38,137 nucleotides of DNA from contig JAPOVY010000100.1 in assembly GCA_026707905.1 (NCBI GenBank), positions 1 to 38,137 of the forward strand. The letters are read 5' to 3'. Within the stretch, counting starts at the first letter, position 1. Every line of letters begins with the position of its first letter. A program made the translations under genes and the position numbers. This document shows, in pieces, positions 7,556 to 18,842 of this stretch. The notes beneath the pieces are model-generated. The model saw nothing but the letters and a program-made list of their open reading frames with translations, had not been told where the DNA came from and searched no databases. The stretch comes from Gammaproteobacteria bacterium. GTDB taxonomy: Bacteria; Pseudomonadota; Gammaproteobacteria; Pseudomonadales; Azotimanducaceae.

Positions 7556-8020
7556 ATGAGAACTGCTCGCTACGCGCGACTCCTGTGGGCGCTAAGCGTT
7601 TTGACGCTGTGTCTAACTTCGTGGGGTGAGTCAAAGAGCGAGGTCGATCTTTCCCCTGGGCTGATGGACAGATACGAGGTGCTAATCGCGGAGCTGCGTT
7701 GTCCGAAGTGCCTGAACATCAACATCGCTGACTCTAATGCGCCGATTGCAACGGACCTTCGGATGTTTGTTAGAGACCAGTTATTGGATGGAAAGTCAAA
7801 TTCTGAAATAAAGGCTCATTTGCGTGAGAGGTATGGCGATTTCATTGATTACAACCCGCCACTAAGTCCGGCAACGTTGGTACTTTGGGCTATTCCGTTC
7901 GTCCTTTTGATTTGTGCTGCACTGATCTTTACGTTCGTCGGTTCACGACGAGACAGGGTAGTCCTTACTGACGAGGAAAGAGCTCGCCTTCAACAACTGA
8001 AGGTTCGGCGACCGACTTGA
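7556..8020 (+). CDS. ccmH: CcmH (CcmH/CycL family), thiol-oxidoreductase subunit of the heme lyase
   Basis: CcmH, with CcmG, handles the thiols of apocytochrome c. From the ATG at 7556 there are 154 residues: a signal or anchor peptide (about 7-22), the short three-helix domain with the redox motif AELRCPKCLNINIADSNA (C49 and C52), and one C-terminal membrane helix (about 104-126) with a cytoplasmic tail. The frame is open further upstream, inside ccmG, but that part lacks family resemblance; a GTG at 7553 is also possible. AGGTG at 7541-7545 is a plausible ribosome-binding site. Its TGA overlaps the TTG start of ccmI. Confidence 0.92.
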   Translation: MRTARYARLLWALSVLTLCLTSWGESKSEVDLSPGLMDRYEVLIAELRCPKCLNINIADSNAPIATDLRMFVRDQLLDGKSNSEIKAHLRERYGDFIDYNPPLSPATLVLWAIPFVLLICAALIFTFVGSRRDRVVLTDEERARLQQLKVRRPT

Positions 8021-9522
8021 CAGAAATACTGTTACTGCTGGCCGCAATTGGTGTGGTTGTAGCAGGAGCTTTAGCGTTTGTACTCTTGCGCGTGACGCGC
8101 AGTCAACTTGCCGAAAGTGCCGATCGGAACGCGGTCAATGTAGCGATTGCAGACGACAATCGTGAGATGCTCGCCTCATCGTTAGCGTCACGCGATGCCG
8201 AAGAAGCCGATGTCGAAATTGATATCGCTCTCCTCGATGACGTGCCTCGAGACAGTACGGTGGAATTCCAGTCCACGAACCGATGGTCGTTACTCGTGCC
8301 GAGTATTCTGATTCCCGTCGCAGCAATCGGTCTCTACTGGTATGTCTGGGGTACGCCTGGAACCGTGTTATTAGAGGAGGCAGCGACCTATCTCGAGGGC
8401 GAAGTAAACGAAGCGAACTCAAGAATGGTCGCGGAGCGCCTTCAGGATTACGTTGCAGTGCATCCAGAGAACTCGCGCGCTTGGGTTAGCCTTATGTCAT
8501 TTCAATGGCTCCGAGGCGACCGCAACGCTTTCCGCGAAACCCATAAAGCGGCGGAACTAGAAGGACACGTCTCGCCGTTCGGGGATTCGCTTTATCTGTT
8601 AGAAGCATTTCGTCTTCGGCGTCTGGACTTGACGCCGTACGATCAGGTAGTACGCGAACGTTTACGAAACGTCGATCAATCAGCTCAAGTAGTAGCGATG
8701 TTGGACGCAATCGAACACACGGCGCGTGGCGATCTTCTTGCGGCAAATCGAGCGTGGGAATCCGTGTTGAATCAAAGAGACGTTTTCGAACTTCACCCGA
8801 TGGCAAGCATCGGACAACGTGCGACGCGTATGCGCTTAGAGGAGCCCTCGTCGCCGAAGATCGTCGTAAGCGTTTCGCTGGAAGAGGCGTTTTCCGACAA
8901 ACGTTGGCTATTTGTGTACGCGAAAACCAGTCAAGATCAGCCGCCTCTCGCGGTCGTCAAACGCCCGTTGGTCGGACAACGCCGATTCGACCTAACGCTA
9001 GACGATTCCGTTGCAATGACGCCGAGTTTCTCGCTTTCTGAAGCGCGTGAGGTGTTTATTACGGGTCGACTCTCATCTTCCGAGGATGCGCTGGCACAGT
9101 CGGATGATGTGGAATTGATACGAGGTTCAGTCGACCCGCGTAATCAGCCACGCATAGAGCTTCCATTTGGCACTAAAACACCAATCGTGACTGTCAAGAT
9201 CAATACGGACGACACGATGTCGCCCGTTGAATCTGTCTTTATAATCGTGCGAAAGCGAGTTGTTAGTGGTCCACCTTTCGCGGTACGTCGCGTCTTCGGA
9301 CCTCTCCCTCGTCAAGCTATCGAAGTCACCATGGCAGACGTCATGATTCCAACCGTATCCGCTTCTTCGATGGACGAACTGGAGGTTTCCGCCCGTCTTT
9401 CTCGAACTGGCTCAGTGGTCGCGAGACCGGGTGATCTTGAGAGCGTGAGCGTACCGTTCGAACTCGGTGCACCGGTTGAATTGACGCTCGATCAATCTGT
9501 CGGTGCCGAATCACGCAACTGA
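8017..9522 (+). CDS. ccmI: CcmI (CycH), apocytochrome c chaperone with duplicated C-terminal domain
   Basis: CcmI binds the C-terminal end of apocytochromes c and presents them to the CcmF/H lyase. The 501 residues show two membrane segments (about 3-25 and 91-112) separated by an acidic cytoplasmic loop, then a TPR-like helical region (about 115-275) in the periplasm. Two related beta-rich domains follow, at about 281-385 and 389-490. Both have the order LFVYAK or VFIIVRK, then PPLAVVKRP or PPFAVRRV, then LDDSVAMTPSFSLSE or MADVMIPTVSASSMDE, then a GRLS or ARLS turn. CcmI proteins normally have one such domain, so this looks like an internal duplication. The start is TTG at 8017, overlapping the ccmH stop. 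Confidence 0.87.
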   Translation: MTEILLLLAAIGVVVAGALAFVLLRVTRSQLAESADRNAVNVAIADDNREMLASSLASRDAEEADVEIDIALLDDVPRDSTVEFQSTNRWSLLVPSILIPVAAIGLYWYVWGTPGTVLLEEAATYLEGEVNEANSRMVAERLQDYVAVHPENSRAWVSLMSFQWLRGDRNAFRETHKAAELEGHVSPFGDSLYLLEAFRLRRLDLTPYDQVVRERLRNVDQSAQVVAMLDAIEHTARGDLLAANRAWESVLNQRDVFELHPMASIGQRATRMRLEEPSSPKIVVSVSLEEAFSDKRWLFVYAKTSQDQPPLAVVKRPLVGQRRFDLTLDDSVAMTPSFSLSEAREVFITGRLSSSEDALAQSDDVELIRGSVDPRNQPRIELPFGTKTPIVTVKINTDDTMSPVESVFIIVRKRVVSGPPFAVRRVFGPLPRQAIEVTMADVMIPTVSASSMDELEVSARLSRTGSVVARPGDLESVSVPFELGAPVELTLDQSVGAESRN

Positions 9523-9525
9523 TCC

Positions 9526-12500
9526 TTGCATCTAAGCTCTATAAAAATCGCGGGATTTAAGTCATTCGTTGATGCAACGACGATAACGCTTGACCCCGAG
9601 GTAAGCGTTATCGTAGGACCGAACGGGTGTGGAAAGTCGAATATTCTCGACGCGGTCCGTTGGGCAATCGGTGAAAGTGCGGCGCAACGCTTGCGAGTCG
9701 ACCTGAACCGCGATTTCATTTTCAACGGTACAGATACTCGCCCTGCCGCGTCACGAGCCAGCGTTGAGTTGATTTTCGACAATCAAGACGGACGGATCGG
9801 TGGTGACTATTCCGCCTATGCTGAACTCGCTGTGCGACGTGAAGTGCAGAGCGGCGATCAGTCGAGTTCCGATTACTTCCTAAACGGTCAACGGTGTCGT
9901 CGACGAGACGTGCGTGACGTGTTTCTAGGCACGGGATTCGGCACTCGAGGTTATTCAATCATTCAACAGGATTGGATCACGCAGCTTGTCAATTCTGACC
10001 CCGAGACGTTGCGTGAACATCTCGAGGAAGCTGCAGGTGTATCGAGGTATCGTGCGCGCCGTCATGAGACTCTCAATAAGTTAAACCTCACGAATCAGAA
10101 TCTAGAGCAAGTTCGACTTCGACAGGCCGATCTAGCTAGGGAAATCCGGCAGCTAAAAACGCAGGCGACACGAGCAAGGCGGTACGAAGAAATCACCGAT
10201 TCGCTGAATCGACTGAACACACGGCTACTCCATCGCAAGATTCAGGCCAAAGACAGTGAACAACGTGACGTGCTAACTCAATTGAGTGAGGTCGAGGAGA
10301 CGCTCGCACACATTGATAAACGGAACACACTCTGCGCAGAACAACAACTGCGACTAGAAACTTTGTTAGCGAGTCAACAGGATGACCAAGTTCGTGTAGC
10401 AGAGTCAAGAATCGATGTGCAGACGTTAGTCAACTCATTGAGCCACCAGATTGAGCAGCTTGACAATATTCGTGATTCGACTGTTGCAAACATCGAGTTG
10501 AAGTGTGAGCAGCTCAACGACTCCTTAAGTACGCTGGAGTCCGATTCCACTGAATTGAGTGAATTGAAGACCGAGCAGCGTGCGGTCCAGACGAAGTTAG
10601 ATGAACTGTCCAGTAACAAACGAGCGGCAGATAAGGATTTGGGTCTATCACGTCGCGATGTCGACATAGCAAACGCACAGACGCAGTCGCTATCCGAAAA
10701 AGCCTCCGAGTTTGCCCTTGAGATATCTGATCTTGAGGCCAAACGTCAGATCGATGAAGCTGCAGTCGAAAATCTATCGCATTTACTGGATGTTGTTGAA
10801 ATTCCCGATGTCGAACTGGGCGGGCTTGAGAATAGCATCAAGGATGCGAAGGCGCGTGTAGAGGATGGTGAACGCACCGAGAAAGAACTACTCAGTGAAT
10901 TAGCTCAAATTGATCAGTCGCTCGAGAAAGATGGTAAGGCTCAACGCGACATTGACCTGCAATTAGCGGAGAGGCAGTCAGCTTTGCAGGCGTTGCGGGA
11001 CGAACTGCTCAGCCTTAGGACACTACAGGAAGCATCACTAGGTGAAGAGGCGACCACAGATGAACTCGAAGACTGGCTATCGACGGCAGGACTAGAACCA
11101 AACAAGCGTCTAGGTGAGATGCTTCAAGTAGACAGTGGTTGGGAAGCCGCGGTGGAAATCGTTCTCGGTAGTAGGATTCAAGCGATAGCTACCGACAAGT
11201 TCCAAGACCATCGAGCGCAGCTAGCTTCGATAAAAGCGAGCGACGTTACCTTAATTGACATTGGGTTCGAACCCATAGCTCGTTCTGCGTTGGAATTTGC
11301 GCCTTCGTTAGCATCACGGCTCAAAGGACCCTATGCAGAGAAATTTGCGTCGCTCCTCGAAGGCGTCTATACGTGCGAGGCATTTGCTGACGCTGTAACA
11401 CTGACACATCGTCTTGACCAATCGCAAAGCGTTGTTACCGCAGACGGTGCATGGTTGGGCAAACGCTGGGTACGTTTGTTTAGGTCTGAGGATCGCGCGA
11501 TTGGAGTCATCGAGCGTAGCAGACGATGCAACGAGCTTTTAGATGGAAGCTCGGCAATTGAGCAAGAGATTAGCACTTTACGGAAGAACCAAGAGCGTCT
11601 GGTACGCCAAATAGAGAACACATCGGCGCATCGTGGAACAATACAGACTACGTTGAACGACATCTCGGCACAGCTCGTCGAGAGTCGAACGTTGTTAGGT
11701 CAATTTACGGCACGTCGTAATGAAAAGTTCGAAGCACTCGCTGCCCAGCAACAGGCCAACACGAACCGTCGAGCTGACATTGATGGCTTACGTAATGCGG
11801 TAGCTGCTGCAGGAGAGAAGCTAGTTGCGCTACGAAAGGAACAAGATCGAACGGTAAAGGAACTTGAGGAAGCGCAGTCAGTTGCTGTGCGCATGGAATC
11901 AACGTTTGATCAGAAACAGGATGCCATCGACGATGTAGTTCAGCAAATTCTTGAAACTGAACAGGCACAATCGCAGCTAGTTGTAAAAGTTGACTTTCTT
12001 GAAAGGTCACAGACTCGTCAAGAGATCGTAGTAAATCGGCTGATTGCCGACATATCCTCATTAATATCTCAAGGAGAGCGTGCTAAGACTGAACTCCCAG
12101 CTTTGACGATGGAACGCGAAAAGGGTCAGCACGTTCTCAAGCAGATCGAGCAGGAACTCAACGCGAAGAGCGTAGCGTTAACTACGACGCAACAAGAGAT
12201 CGCGGTCGTGCGAAAGTCTCAAAGTGATCTTGCTGAGGAGAAGGACACCGTCACTGAACTGCTGTCGCAATGCAAGTCGCAACAGACGCGATTATCGATC
12301 GAGCTTGAGCAGCTGAACGCGGAGCTTGGCCAACTAAACACCACACTTGAAGATGCAGACGGCGAATCAGAGCCGAACGAATCCGTCATTGAAGAGGAGA
12401 TAGCAGTCTTAACGGCGCGGCTCGAACGACTTGGTTTGATTAACCAGCGAGCGAGTACCGACTTGGAAGAACGCATCATCGAAAAGGAAGATCTCGATCA

Positions 12501-13047
12501 GCACGTGCTCGACCTCGAGGCTACGATGACTGAGATTCGAAAGGCTATCGAACGAATTGATACAGAGACTAAGCGAAATCTCCGGACTACATTTGAAGCG
12601 GTAAATGAGAATCTGGCGAGGGTTTTTAAGTCTCTATTCGGTGGCGGTAGTGCTTCACTTGAATTCACTGAAGAGGACATCCTTCAAGCAGGTGTGATCG
12701 TACGCGCTCGCCCTCCCGGGAAACGGAATACGACAATCAACATGCTATCGGGCGGCGAAAAAGCAATGACCGCTATCGCTTTCGTGTTTGCTCTTTTCGA
12801 GCTAAATCCAAGTCCAGTCTGCATCTTAGATGAAGTCGATGCGCCCCTCGATGAGCACAACGTGGTGAAATTCGCTGAGCTCTTAGCTAGGATGAGCACT
12901 GATACTCAGTTTGTCGTCATCACACACAATCCGGCGACGATGGAAATGGCTGGCAACTTACTAGGTGTCACGATGGAGGAAGCTGGCGTTTCCAGGCTTG
13001 TCGCCGTGAACTTGGAGGACGCTTACGCTCTAGCCGCGCAACAGTAG
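9526..13047 (+). CDS. smc: SMC, chromosome condensation and segregation ATPase
   Basis: SMC homodimers, with ScpA/ScpB, organise and segregate the chromosome. The 1173 residues show the complete architecture. Walker A GPNGCGKSN is at about 31-39, followed by a long coiled coil rich in Q, E, L and R, a hinge at about 515-655 (including SGWEAAVEIVLGSRIQAIA), a returning coiled coil, the signature MLSGGEKAMTAIAF (about 1073-1086), and Walker B CILDEVDAPLD (about 1098-1108). The start is TTG at 9526; MHLSSIKIAGFKSFVD matches the normal SMC N-terminus exactly in register, so this non-ATG start is firm. It begins only 3 bases after ccmI, implying read-through from the ccm operon. Confidence 0.97.
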   Translation: MHLSSIKIAGFKSFVDATTITLDPEVSVIVGPNGCGKSNILDAVRWAIGESAAQRLRVDLNRDFIFNGTDTRPAASRASVELIFDNQDGRIGGDYSAYAELAVRREVQSGDQSSSDYFLNGQRCRRRDVRDVFLGTGFGTRGYSIIQQDWITQLVNSDPETLREHLEEAAGVSRYRARRHETLNKLNLTNQNLEQVRLRQADLAREIRQLKTQATRARRYEEITDSLNRLNTRLLHRKIQAKDSEQRDVLTQLSEVEETLAHIDKRNTLCAEQQLRLETLLASQQDDQVRVAESRIDVQTLVNSLSHQIEQLDNIRDSTVANIELKCEQLNDSLSTLESDSTELSELKTEQRAVQTKLDELSSNKRAADKDLGLSRRDVDIANAQTQSLSEKASEFALEISDLEAKRQIDEAAVENLSHLLDVVEIPDVELGGLENSIKDAKARVEDGERTEKELLSELAQIDQSLEKDGKAQRDIDLQLAERQSALQALRDELLSLRTLQEASLGEEATTDELEDWLSTAGLEPNKRLGEMLQVDSGWEAAVEIVLGSRIQAIATDKFQDHRAQLASIKASDVTLIDIGFEPIARSALEFAPSLASRLKGPYAEKFASLLEGVYTCEAFADAVTLTHRLDQSQSVVTADGAWLGKRWVRLFRSEDRAIGVIERSRRCNELLDGSSAIEQEISTLRKNQERLVRQIENTSAHRGTIQTTLNDISAQLVESRTLLGQFTARRNEKFEALAAQQQANTNRRADIDGLRNAVAAAGEKLVALRKEQDRTVKELEEAQSVAVRMESTFDQKQDAIDDVVQQILETEQAQSQLVVKVDFLERSQTRQEIVVNRLIADISSLISQGERAKTELPALTMEREKGQHVLKQIEQELNAKSVALTTTQQEIAVVRKSQSDLAEEKDTVTELLSQCKSQQTRLSIELEQLNAELGQLNTTLEDADGESEPNESVIEEEIAVLTARLERLGLINQRASTDLEERIIEKEDLDQHVLDLEATMTEIRKAIERIDTETKRNLRTTFEAVNENLARVFKSLFGGGSASLEFTEEDILQAGVIVRARPPGKRNTTINMLSGGEKAMTAIAFVFALFELNPSPVCILDEVDAPLDEHNVVKFAELLARMSTDTQFVVITHNPATMEMAGNLLGVTMEEAGVSRLVAVNLEDAYALAAQQ

Positions 13048-13120
13048 GTCGCTTACCAAGTACACCGAGAGGACTCGAACGTACTCGCAATCGTTCGATC
13101 TAACTAGCATGCTAATTAAT

Positions 13121-13152
13121 CCGAAAGTCCGATGAGAAACCGGTTTCTTTGG
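13121..13152. terminator. Possible bidirectional terminator between smc and the methyltransferase gene
   Basis: The convergent gap contains a perfect 14-base palindrome, AGAAACCGGTTTCT (13135-13148). It is nested in a wider imperfect pairing of CCGAAAG (13121-13127) with CTTTGG (13147-13152). The position between convergent genes fits a terminator, but the stem is weak and no long T tract follows. Confidence 0.3.
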
Positions 13153-13163
13153 TGCGATCATTG

Positions 13164-13952
13164 TCAATTTGAGATGATTCCGGTGACCAAGAACTGAGGA
13201 AGCGAGAATAAATACTCTCCAGTTTCAACCGCGTTTTCTGCTTCCGTAAGGAGCTTATCCACCTCTCGTGCGTCCATTGAGTCGAATTCAGTAGCGTAGC
13301 TCGCCATATTGCGGAGAACAGACAGACTACCGCCGGTAGTGTCAACGCCTGCTTGGATTTGTACTTCAACATGCTCAAAACCGTTGTTCCGGAGATGAGA
13401 CCTCAACGTCCTGCCGATCTCAGGTGTTTTGAACGCTACAGATGCGGCATCGAAGAATTGAGAAGTACGTTCCGCACCCCACGGTTCCACCACGACAAAT
13501 TGCCAATCGCTATCGATTACGAGCACGCGCCCACCAGGTGCCAATAGACGTCTGAATTCCGTTAACGTTGAGGTAACGCTCGGTACGTATTCGAGTACGT
13601 TCTTACAGAGCACGCGATCAACCGAATTGTCAGCTAGAGGCACATAGCCATTCTCGATCGGATGGAACGAAACCTGAGGGATCTCAGCGGCTCGTTCCGA
13701 TGCGACCAGCACGAACTGCTTATTTAGGTCAACGCCATGAACGTGACCCGTCGTTCCGACAATGTTGGCCATTCCAAGACTAACGAATCCCGGACCGCAA
13801 CCGAAGTCGAGGACGTGAGAACCAGAGCGGAGATCCAGTGGCTCCAATAACACCGCATGACCGTCACGCCAAACAAACATCTGTTCATATCGCGTTACCC
13901 GTTCGTCTTCGATGTGCTGCCAATGGTCGGTGTAAAACGTCGTTCTTGTCAT
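13164..13952 (-). CDS. Class I SAM-dependent methyltransferase
   Basis: The 262 residues form a Rossmann-type methyltransferase. Motif I, VLDFGCGPGFVSLG, is at about 47-60, an acidic end of strand 2, HVHGVDLNKQFV, at about 70-81, and the motif IV region, VDRVLCKNVLEYVPS, at about 111-125. LLAPGGRVLVIDSDW follows at about 136-150. The pattern is that of the Methyltransf_11/25 group, which methylate small molecules; the short N-terminal helix and the aromatic DSDWQF loop do not identify the substrate. It is transcribed against smc and splits the smc-zipA-ligA order often seen in related bacteria. The ATG start at 13952 is the first in frame. Confidence 0.8.
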   Translation of the reverse strand: MTRTTFYTDHWQHIEDERVTRYEQMFVWRDGHAVLLEPLDLRSGSHVLDFGCGPGFVSLGMANIVGTTGHVHGVDLNKQFVLVASERAAEIPQVSFHPIENGYVPLADNSVDRVLCKNVLEYVPSVTSTLTEFRRLLAPGGRVLVIDSDWQFVVVEPWGAERTSQFFDAASVAFKTPEIGRTLRSHLRNNGFEHVEVQIQAGVDTTGGSLSVLRNMASYATEFDSMDAREVDKLLTEAENAVETGEYLFSLPQFLVTGIISN

Positions 13953-14438
13953 CTCGATTCAGTCATGGTGTTGGTTTGATGGTCTATGATCCATGGACGC
14001 GTGTCGCGCTTTTTGATAGGTACTAGGTTTTTTCCAAACTAGAGGTCTGTAATAAAGTGCCAGCGTTCATCAGATTTTGAGCGACACGTTATTGATGTTT
14101 ATTATGAAAGACGAGTAGATCAAAACCCCAACAAAAGTTCATTTTCACGAACTACGATTTTTAGCGACGATATGAAAACTAGAATCTAACAAGAAGATAT
14201 TGACACGATTTCGAAATGTACTTCGAAAGAAACTACACCTGCTAGTAACACGATTGATAACGATCTGTTGCCTGAAGATGCCGCTTATCTGGTAGTAAAG
14301 CCCACGAATAATTACTATACAAAAATATATACTATCGAAAAATTCCCTTTTATATCAAGTCCTTTACATTAGTTCTTAATTTTGCTAAACTGATAGCAGG
14401 TCAAACGGAATTGACCTTGCTGAGACACGGAGGTCTCT
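13953..14438. other. AT-rich non-coding region upstream of zipA
   Basis: This 486-base stretch between divergent genes has no credible coding frame and is clearly richer in A and T than its surroundings. It contains a hairpin with a seven-base stem, TTTCGAA/TTCGAAA, at 14209-14228. A second hairpin of CTAGGTTT with AAACTAG, allowing one bulge, is at 14023-14042. The sigma70-type promoter of zipA is at 14363-14391. An isolated TTGACA at 14200-14205 has no matching -10 element. A small RNA or regulatory leader is possible but not shown. Confidence 0.5.
14363..14391 (+). promoter_or_regulatory. Sigma70-type promoter of zipA
   Basis: A -35 element TTTACA (14363-14368) is followed after exactly 17 bases by a -10 element TAAACT (14386-14391). 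This predicts transcription starting near 14398, about 40 bases before the zipA start. It is the best promoter match seen in the window. Confidence 0.6.
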
Positions 14439-15884
14439 ATGGAATACTTAAGCGTAGACGCTGTTTCCTTCAATCAGCTGATTGTAACAGTCGCCCTCGG
14501 GTTATTTGTTACGATGATTTTTTTCAGCATATATATTCGGATCCAACGGCAATATAGAGGCAGAAATACGCTGCCGAACCATACCCAGAAGCACGGGGTA
14601 TTCGGAAAGGTAAGATCCAGAGACGCCAACCTACCTTCTATTCCGACAGAAAACCACGAGGTCGTTACCGGCGCACGTCCGAAAGCGCCTGTCAAAGACG
14701 AGTTCGAGGGATTTCAGTTCGATTTCGAAGTTCCGCAGAAACCCACCGGTCCTATTGAGCATGTGGCAGTTCGTGAGACAGAGGATTTTGCTCCCTTAGA
14801 CCGATGGGAGGAACCGGCTGAAGCTACCGTTGACGGAATGAGCGAAGCTAATGGCAACGATACCGACCAGCCCGAATACGACGAGAATCTAGAGGATGAG
14901 TATTTCAGTGTTCCTGATGTTTCATTTCCCGTTAACGGTGAAGTAGCTACGAACGGTACAGACGACATAGATGACGTTGATGTTGACATGGTGCATTCTG
15001 ATATATGGGAAAGTAGCGACAACGATGAGTACCTCGACGACGGCACGGGTGAAATCTGTTCTGAAGGAGATACAGCTGAGGAACTGACGAATTCAGAGAT
15101 TGCACAGAATGACGATCAGGATGCCGAATATCAGCTCGGGAGTGGGGTAGCGCAGTCGAGCGCATATGACGACGAAATACCACCTGAGGAATACCTAGCT
15201 GCTGAGGACTTGCCTGTAGAAAACTATGAGGATCACGAAGTAGAGCAACCGATCGAAACTGAGCCTGAGGAAGCTGTAGTACCGTTTGATCTTCGTACCG
15301 TTGAGGCGAAACGCGTTGGCACCCCACCAGAAGAGACGAATCGAAGTCTATCCGTCGTGTCGGTATGTCTCATTAGTGACGATCAAGAACAGATTTATCG
15401 AGATATTCGTGGAGAGTATCTGGACGCTTTCCTAAACAAACGAGGCTTCATCTATCTCGATGAGGAATACCACCTGAAGCACAAATCGACGGTGGATAAA
15501 GGTGCGATTCGTGTGCGTAACTACGAAGCGATGTCGATCGGTGACTTGGTGAAAGAGAATCAGGAAACGTGTGGTTTCCGACTGTATTTTCGACCTCGCG
15601 ATTGTGCAGATGCATTGGCAACATTGAATGAGATGCTGAAAATCGCAAACTTAGCCAAAAGTTTCTTCGCCAATGTATGCGCGAAACCGCTCCGAATTTA
15701 CGACGGTCGCAAGGATATTACTGGCAAGATCTCACCTTTCACGCAAGAGGACTACAACGCATTGAAACGCGATCTTGACGCGGCGTTCCCAAGAAGCCCC
15801 GAAGCTGCATCGAAGCGCACTGCAGTCACGCGAAATGAATATGCACCGAGCGAAGACTTGCCTACTCGAGCCGAGCAATATTGA
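14439..15884 (+). CDS. zipA: ZipA, membrane-anchored FtsZ-binding division protein
   Basis: ZipA tethers FtsZ polymers to the inner membrane and recruits later septal proteins. The 481 residues have an N-terminal membrane anchor (about 10-29), a basic patch, a long linker and a C-terminal FtsZ-binding domain (about 300-455), recognisable from VVSVCLISDDQEQI, GFIYLDEEYHLKH, TCGFRLYFRPRD and a final helix. E. coli ZipA has a proline/glutamine-rich linker and is shorter; here the linker (about 75-290) is dominated by Asp and Glu. The ATG has a strong ribosome-binding site, GGAGG at 14429-14433, five bases upstream. ligA follows after 58 bases, the usual gammaproteobacterial order. Confidence 0.88.
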   Translation: MEYLSVDAVSFNQLIVTVALGLFVTMIFFSIYIRIQRQYRGRNTLPNHTQKHGVFGKVRSRDANLPSIPTENHEVVTGARPKAPVKDEFEGFQFDFEVPQKPTGPIEHVAVRETEDFAPLDRWEEPAEATVDGMSEANGNDTDQPEYDENLEDEYFSVPDVSFPVNGEVATNGTDDIDDVDVDMVHSDIWESSDNDEYLDDGTGEICSEGDTAEELTNSEIAQNDDQDAEYQLGSGVAQSSAYDDEIPPEEYLAAEDLPVENYEDHEVEQPIETEPEEAVVPFDLRTVEAKRVGTPPEETNRSLSVVSVCLISDDQEQIYRDIRGEYLDAFLNKRGFIYLDEEYHLKHKSTVDKGAIRVRNYEAMSIGDLVKENQETCGFRLYFRPRDCADALATLNEMLKIANLAKSFFANVCAKPLRIYDGRKDITGKISPFTQEDYNALKRDLDAAFPRSPEAASKRTAVTRNEYAPSEDLPTRAEQY

Positions 15885-15930
15885 TTCGGCACCAAGCGTT
15901 TTATTCAATATAACTATCTTGCGTGGATAA

Positions 15931-17928
<1,998 letters not shown>

Positions 17929-17936
17929 CTATGTGC

Positions 17937-18842
17937 TTACTCGATTACCGCTGAAATAATGCAATGATCAGGGCTCTCTCGAATGCGAGGATGTTCTATC
18001 ACTGAGTCACTCTTGAGATGATCAACTAGCGTGTTCGATGCAAGAATGTGGTCAATTAGGTCCGGATAACGAGCATCACACCAGTCAGCCTGTTCGACAC
18101 CGTCGCGCACGTCCGAGGTGACAAGTGTTGTATTGAGAGATGGATCAAGCAATTGTGCGGCTGCCCAATCGTCAGATATCGCTAGTCGTCGATTGAAGTC
18201 TCCTAAAACGACGAAGTCCTCGCTGTTTGCATTTCGTTCCTCTATCCACTCCGCTAATCGTGCAACTTGACCACGTAGCGTGGTACAGATATTCGAACGG
18301 TTACTGTCGCCATCCTGCTCCGCGCCCCAACAACCCGATGCAAGGTGTACTGAAAGCACTCTGAATGAGACGTTACTCGCATGAATCGTCACATCGGTTC
18401 CCCATCGTTGGTTGGGGTTGTCGCCCGCCAGATGCGCATACGATGGGTTAGTATCGAAATTAACGTCACGACGAATTGCTATCCCTGTGGCTTGGTGACG
18501 TAATCGTTTGTCTTCGGTTCCCCAACAGATTGCGCCGCTATCGCTACCGCGATTGTTAGGACGGTCTGACATGACTACGAGCCATTTCGACTCAGGAAAC
18601 ACACGATAAGCTGCCTTCGCGCTCTCAACTTCCTGAATTGCGACCACGTCAGCGTTTAAGTCAGCAATCCGTCCGGCGATATATTCGTAGTCGTCATCTG
18701 ATCGAGGGATACAACCTGCATCGTTATCTTCATTCAGATGCTCGACATTCCAAGCCGCGATGTGGATTGGTTCTGCCGATACAGACGATGCTAGCGCGAT
18801 CGCGAATGACATTACAAGAGCGAAGAAACGTTTAGTGTGCAT
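17937..18842 (-). CDS. Secreted endonuclease/exonuclease/phosphatase-family protein
   Basis: From the ATG at 18842 there are 301 residues beginning with a signal peptide (MHTKRFFALVMSFAIALASS, then VSAEP, likely cleaved after SA). The mature part has the EEP fold landmarks: IAAWNVEHL, VVAIQEVES, FRVLSVHLASGC, VVLGDFNRR, YPDLIDHIL and the closing SPDHCII. These supply the expected Asn, Glu, His, Asp-Asn and Asp-His catalytic residues, so it should be an active metal-dependent phosphodiesterase or nuclease. Family members cut DNA, RNA or phospholipid headgroups; a periplasmic or extracellular nuclease for nucleic-acid scavenging is an inference. An in-frame TTG at 18848 would add two residues. 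Four further cysteines suggest disulfides. Confidence 0.83.
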   Translation of the reverse strand: MHTKRFFALVMSFAIALASSVSAEPIHIAAWNVEHLNEDNDAGCIPRSDDDYEYIAGRIADLNADVVAIQEVESAKAAYRVFPESKWLVVMSDRPNNRGSDSGAICWGTEDKRLRHQATGIAIRRDVNFDTNPSYAHLAGDNPNQRWGTDVTIHASNVSFRVLSVHLASGCWGAEQDGDSNRSNICTTLRGQVARLAEWIEERNANSEDFVVLGDFNRRLAISDDWAAAQLLDPSLNTTLVTSDVRDGVEQADWCDARYPDLIDHILASNTLVDHLKSDSVIEHPRIRESPDHCIISAVIE

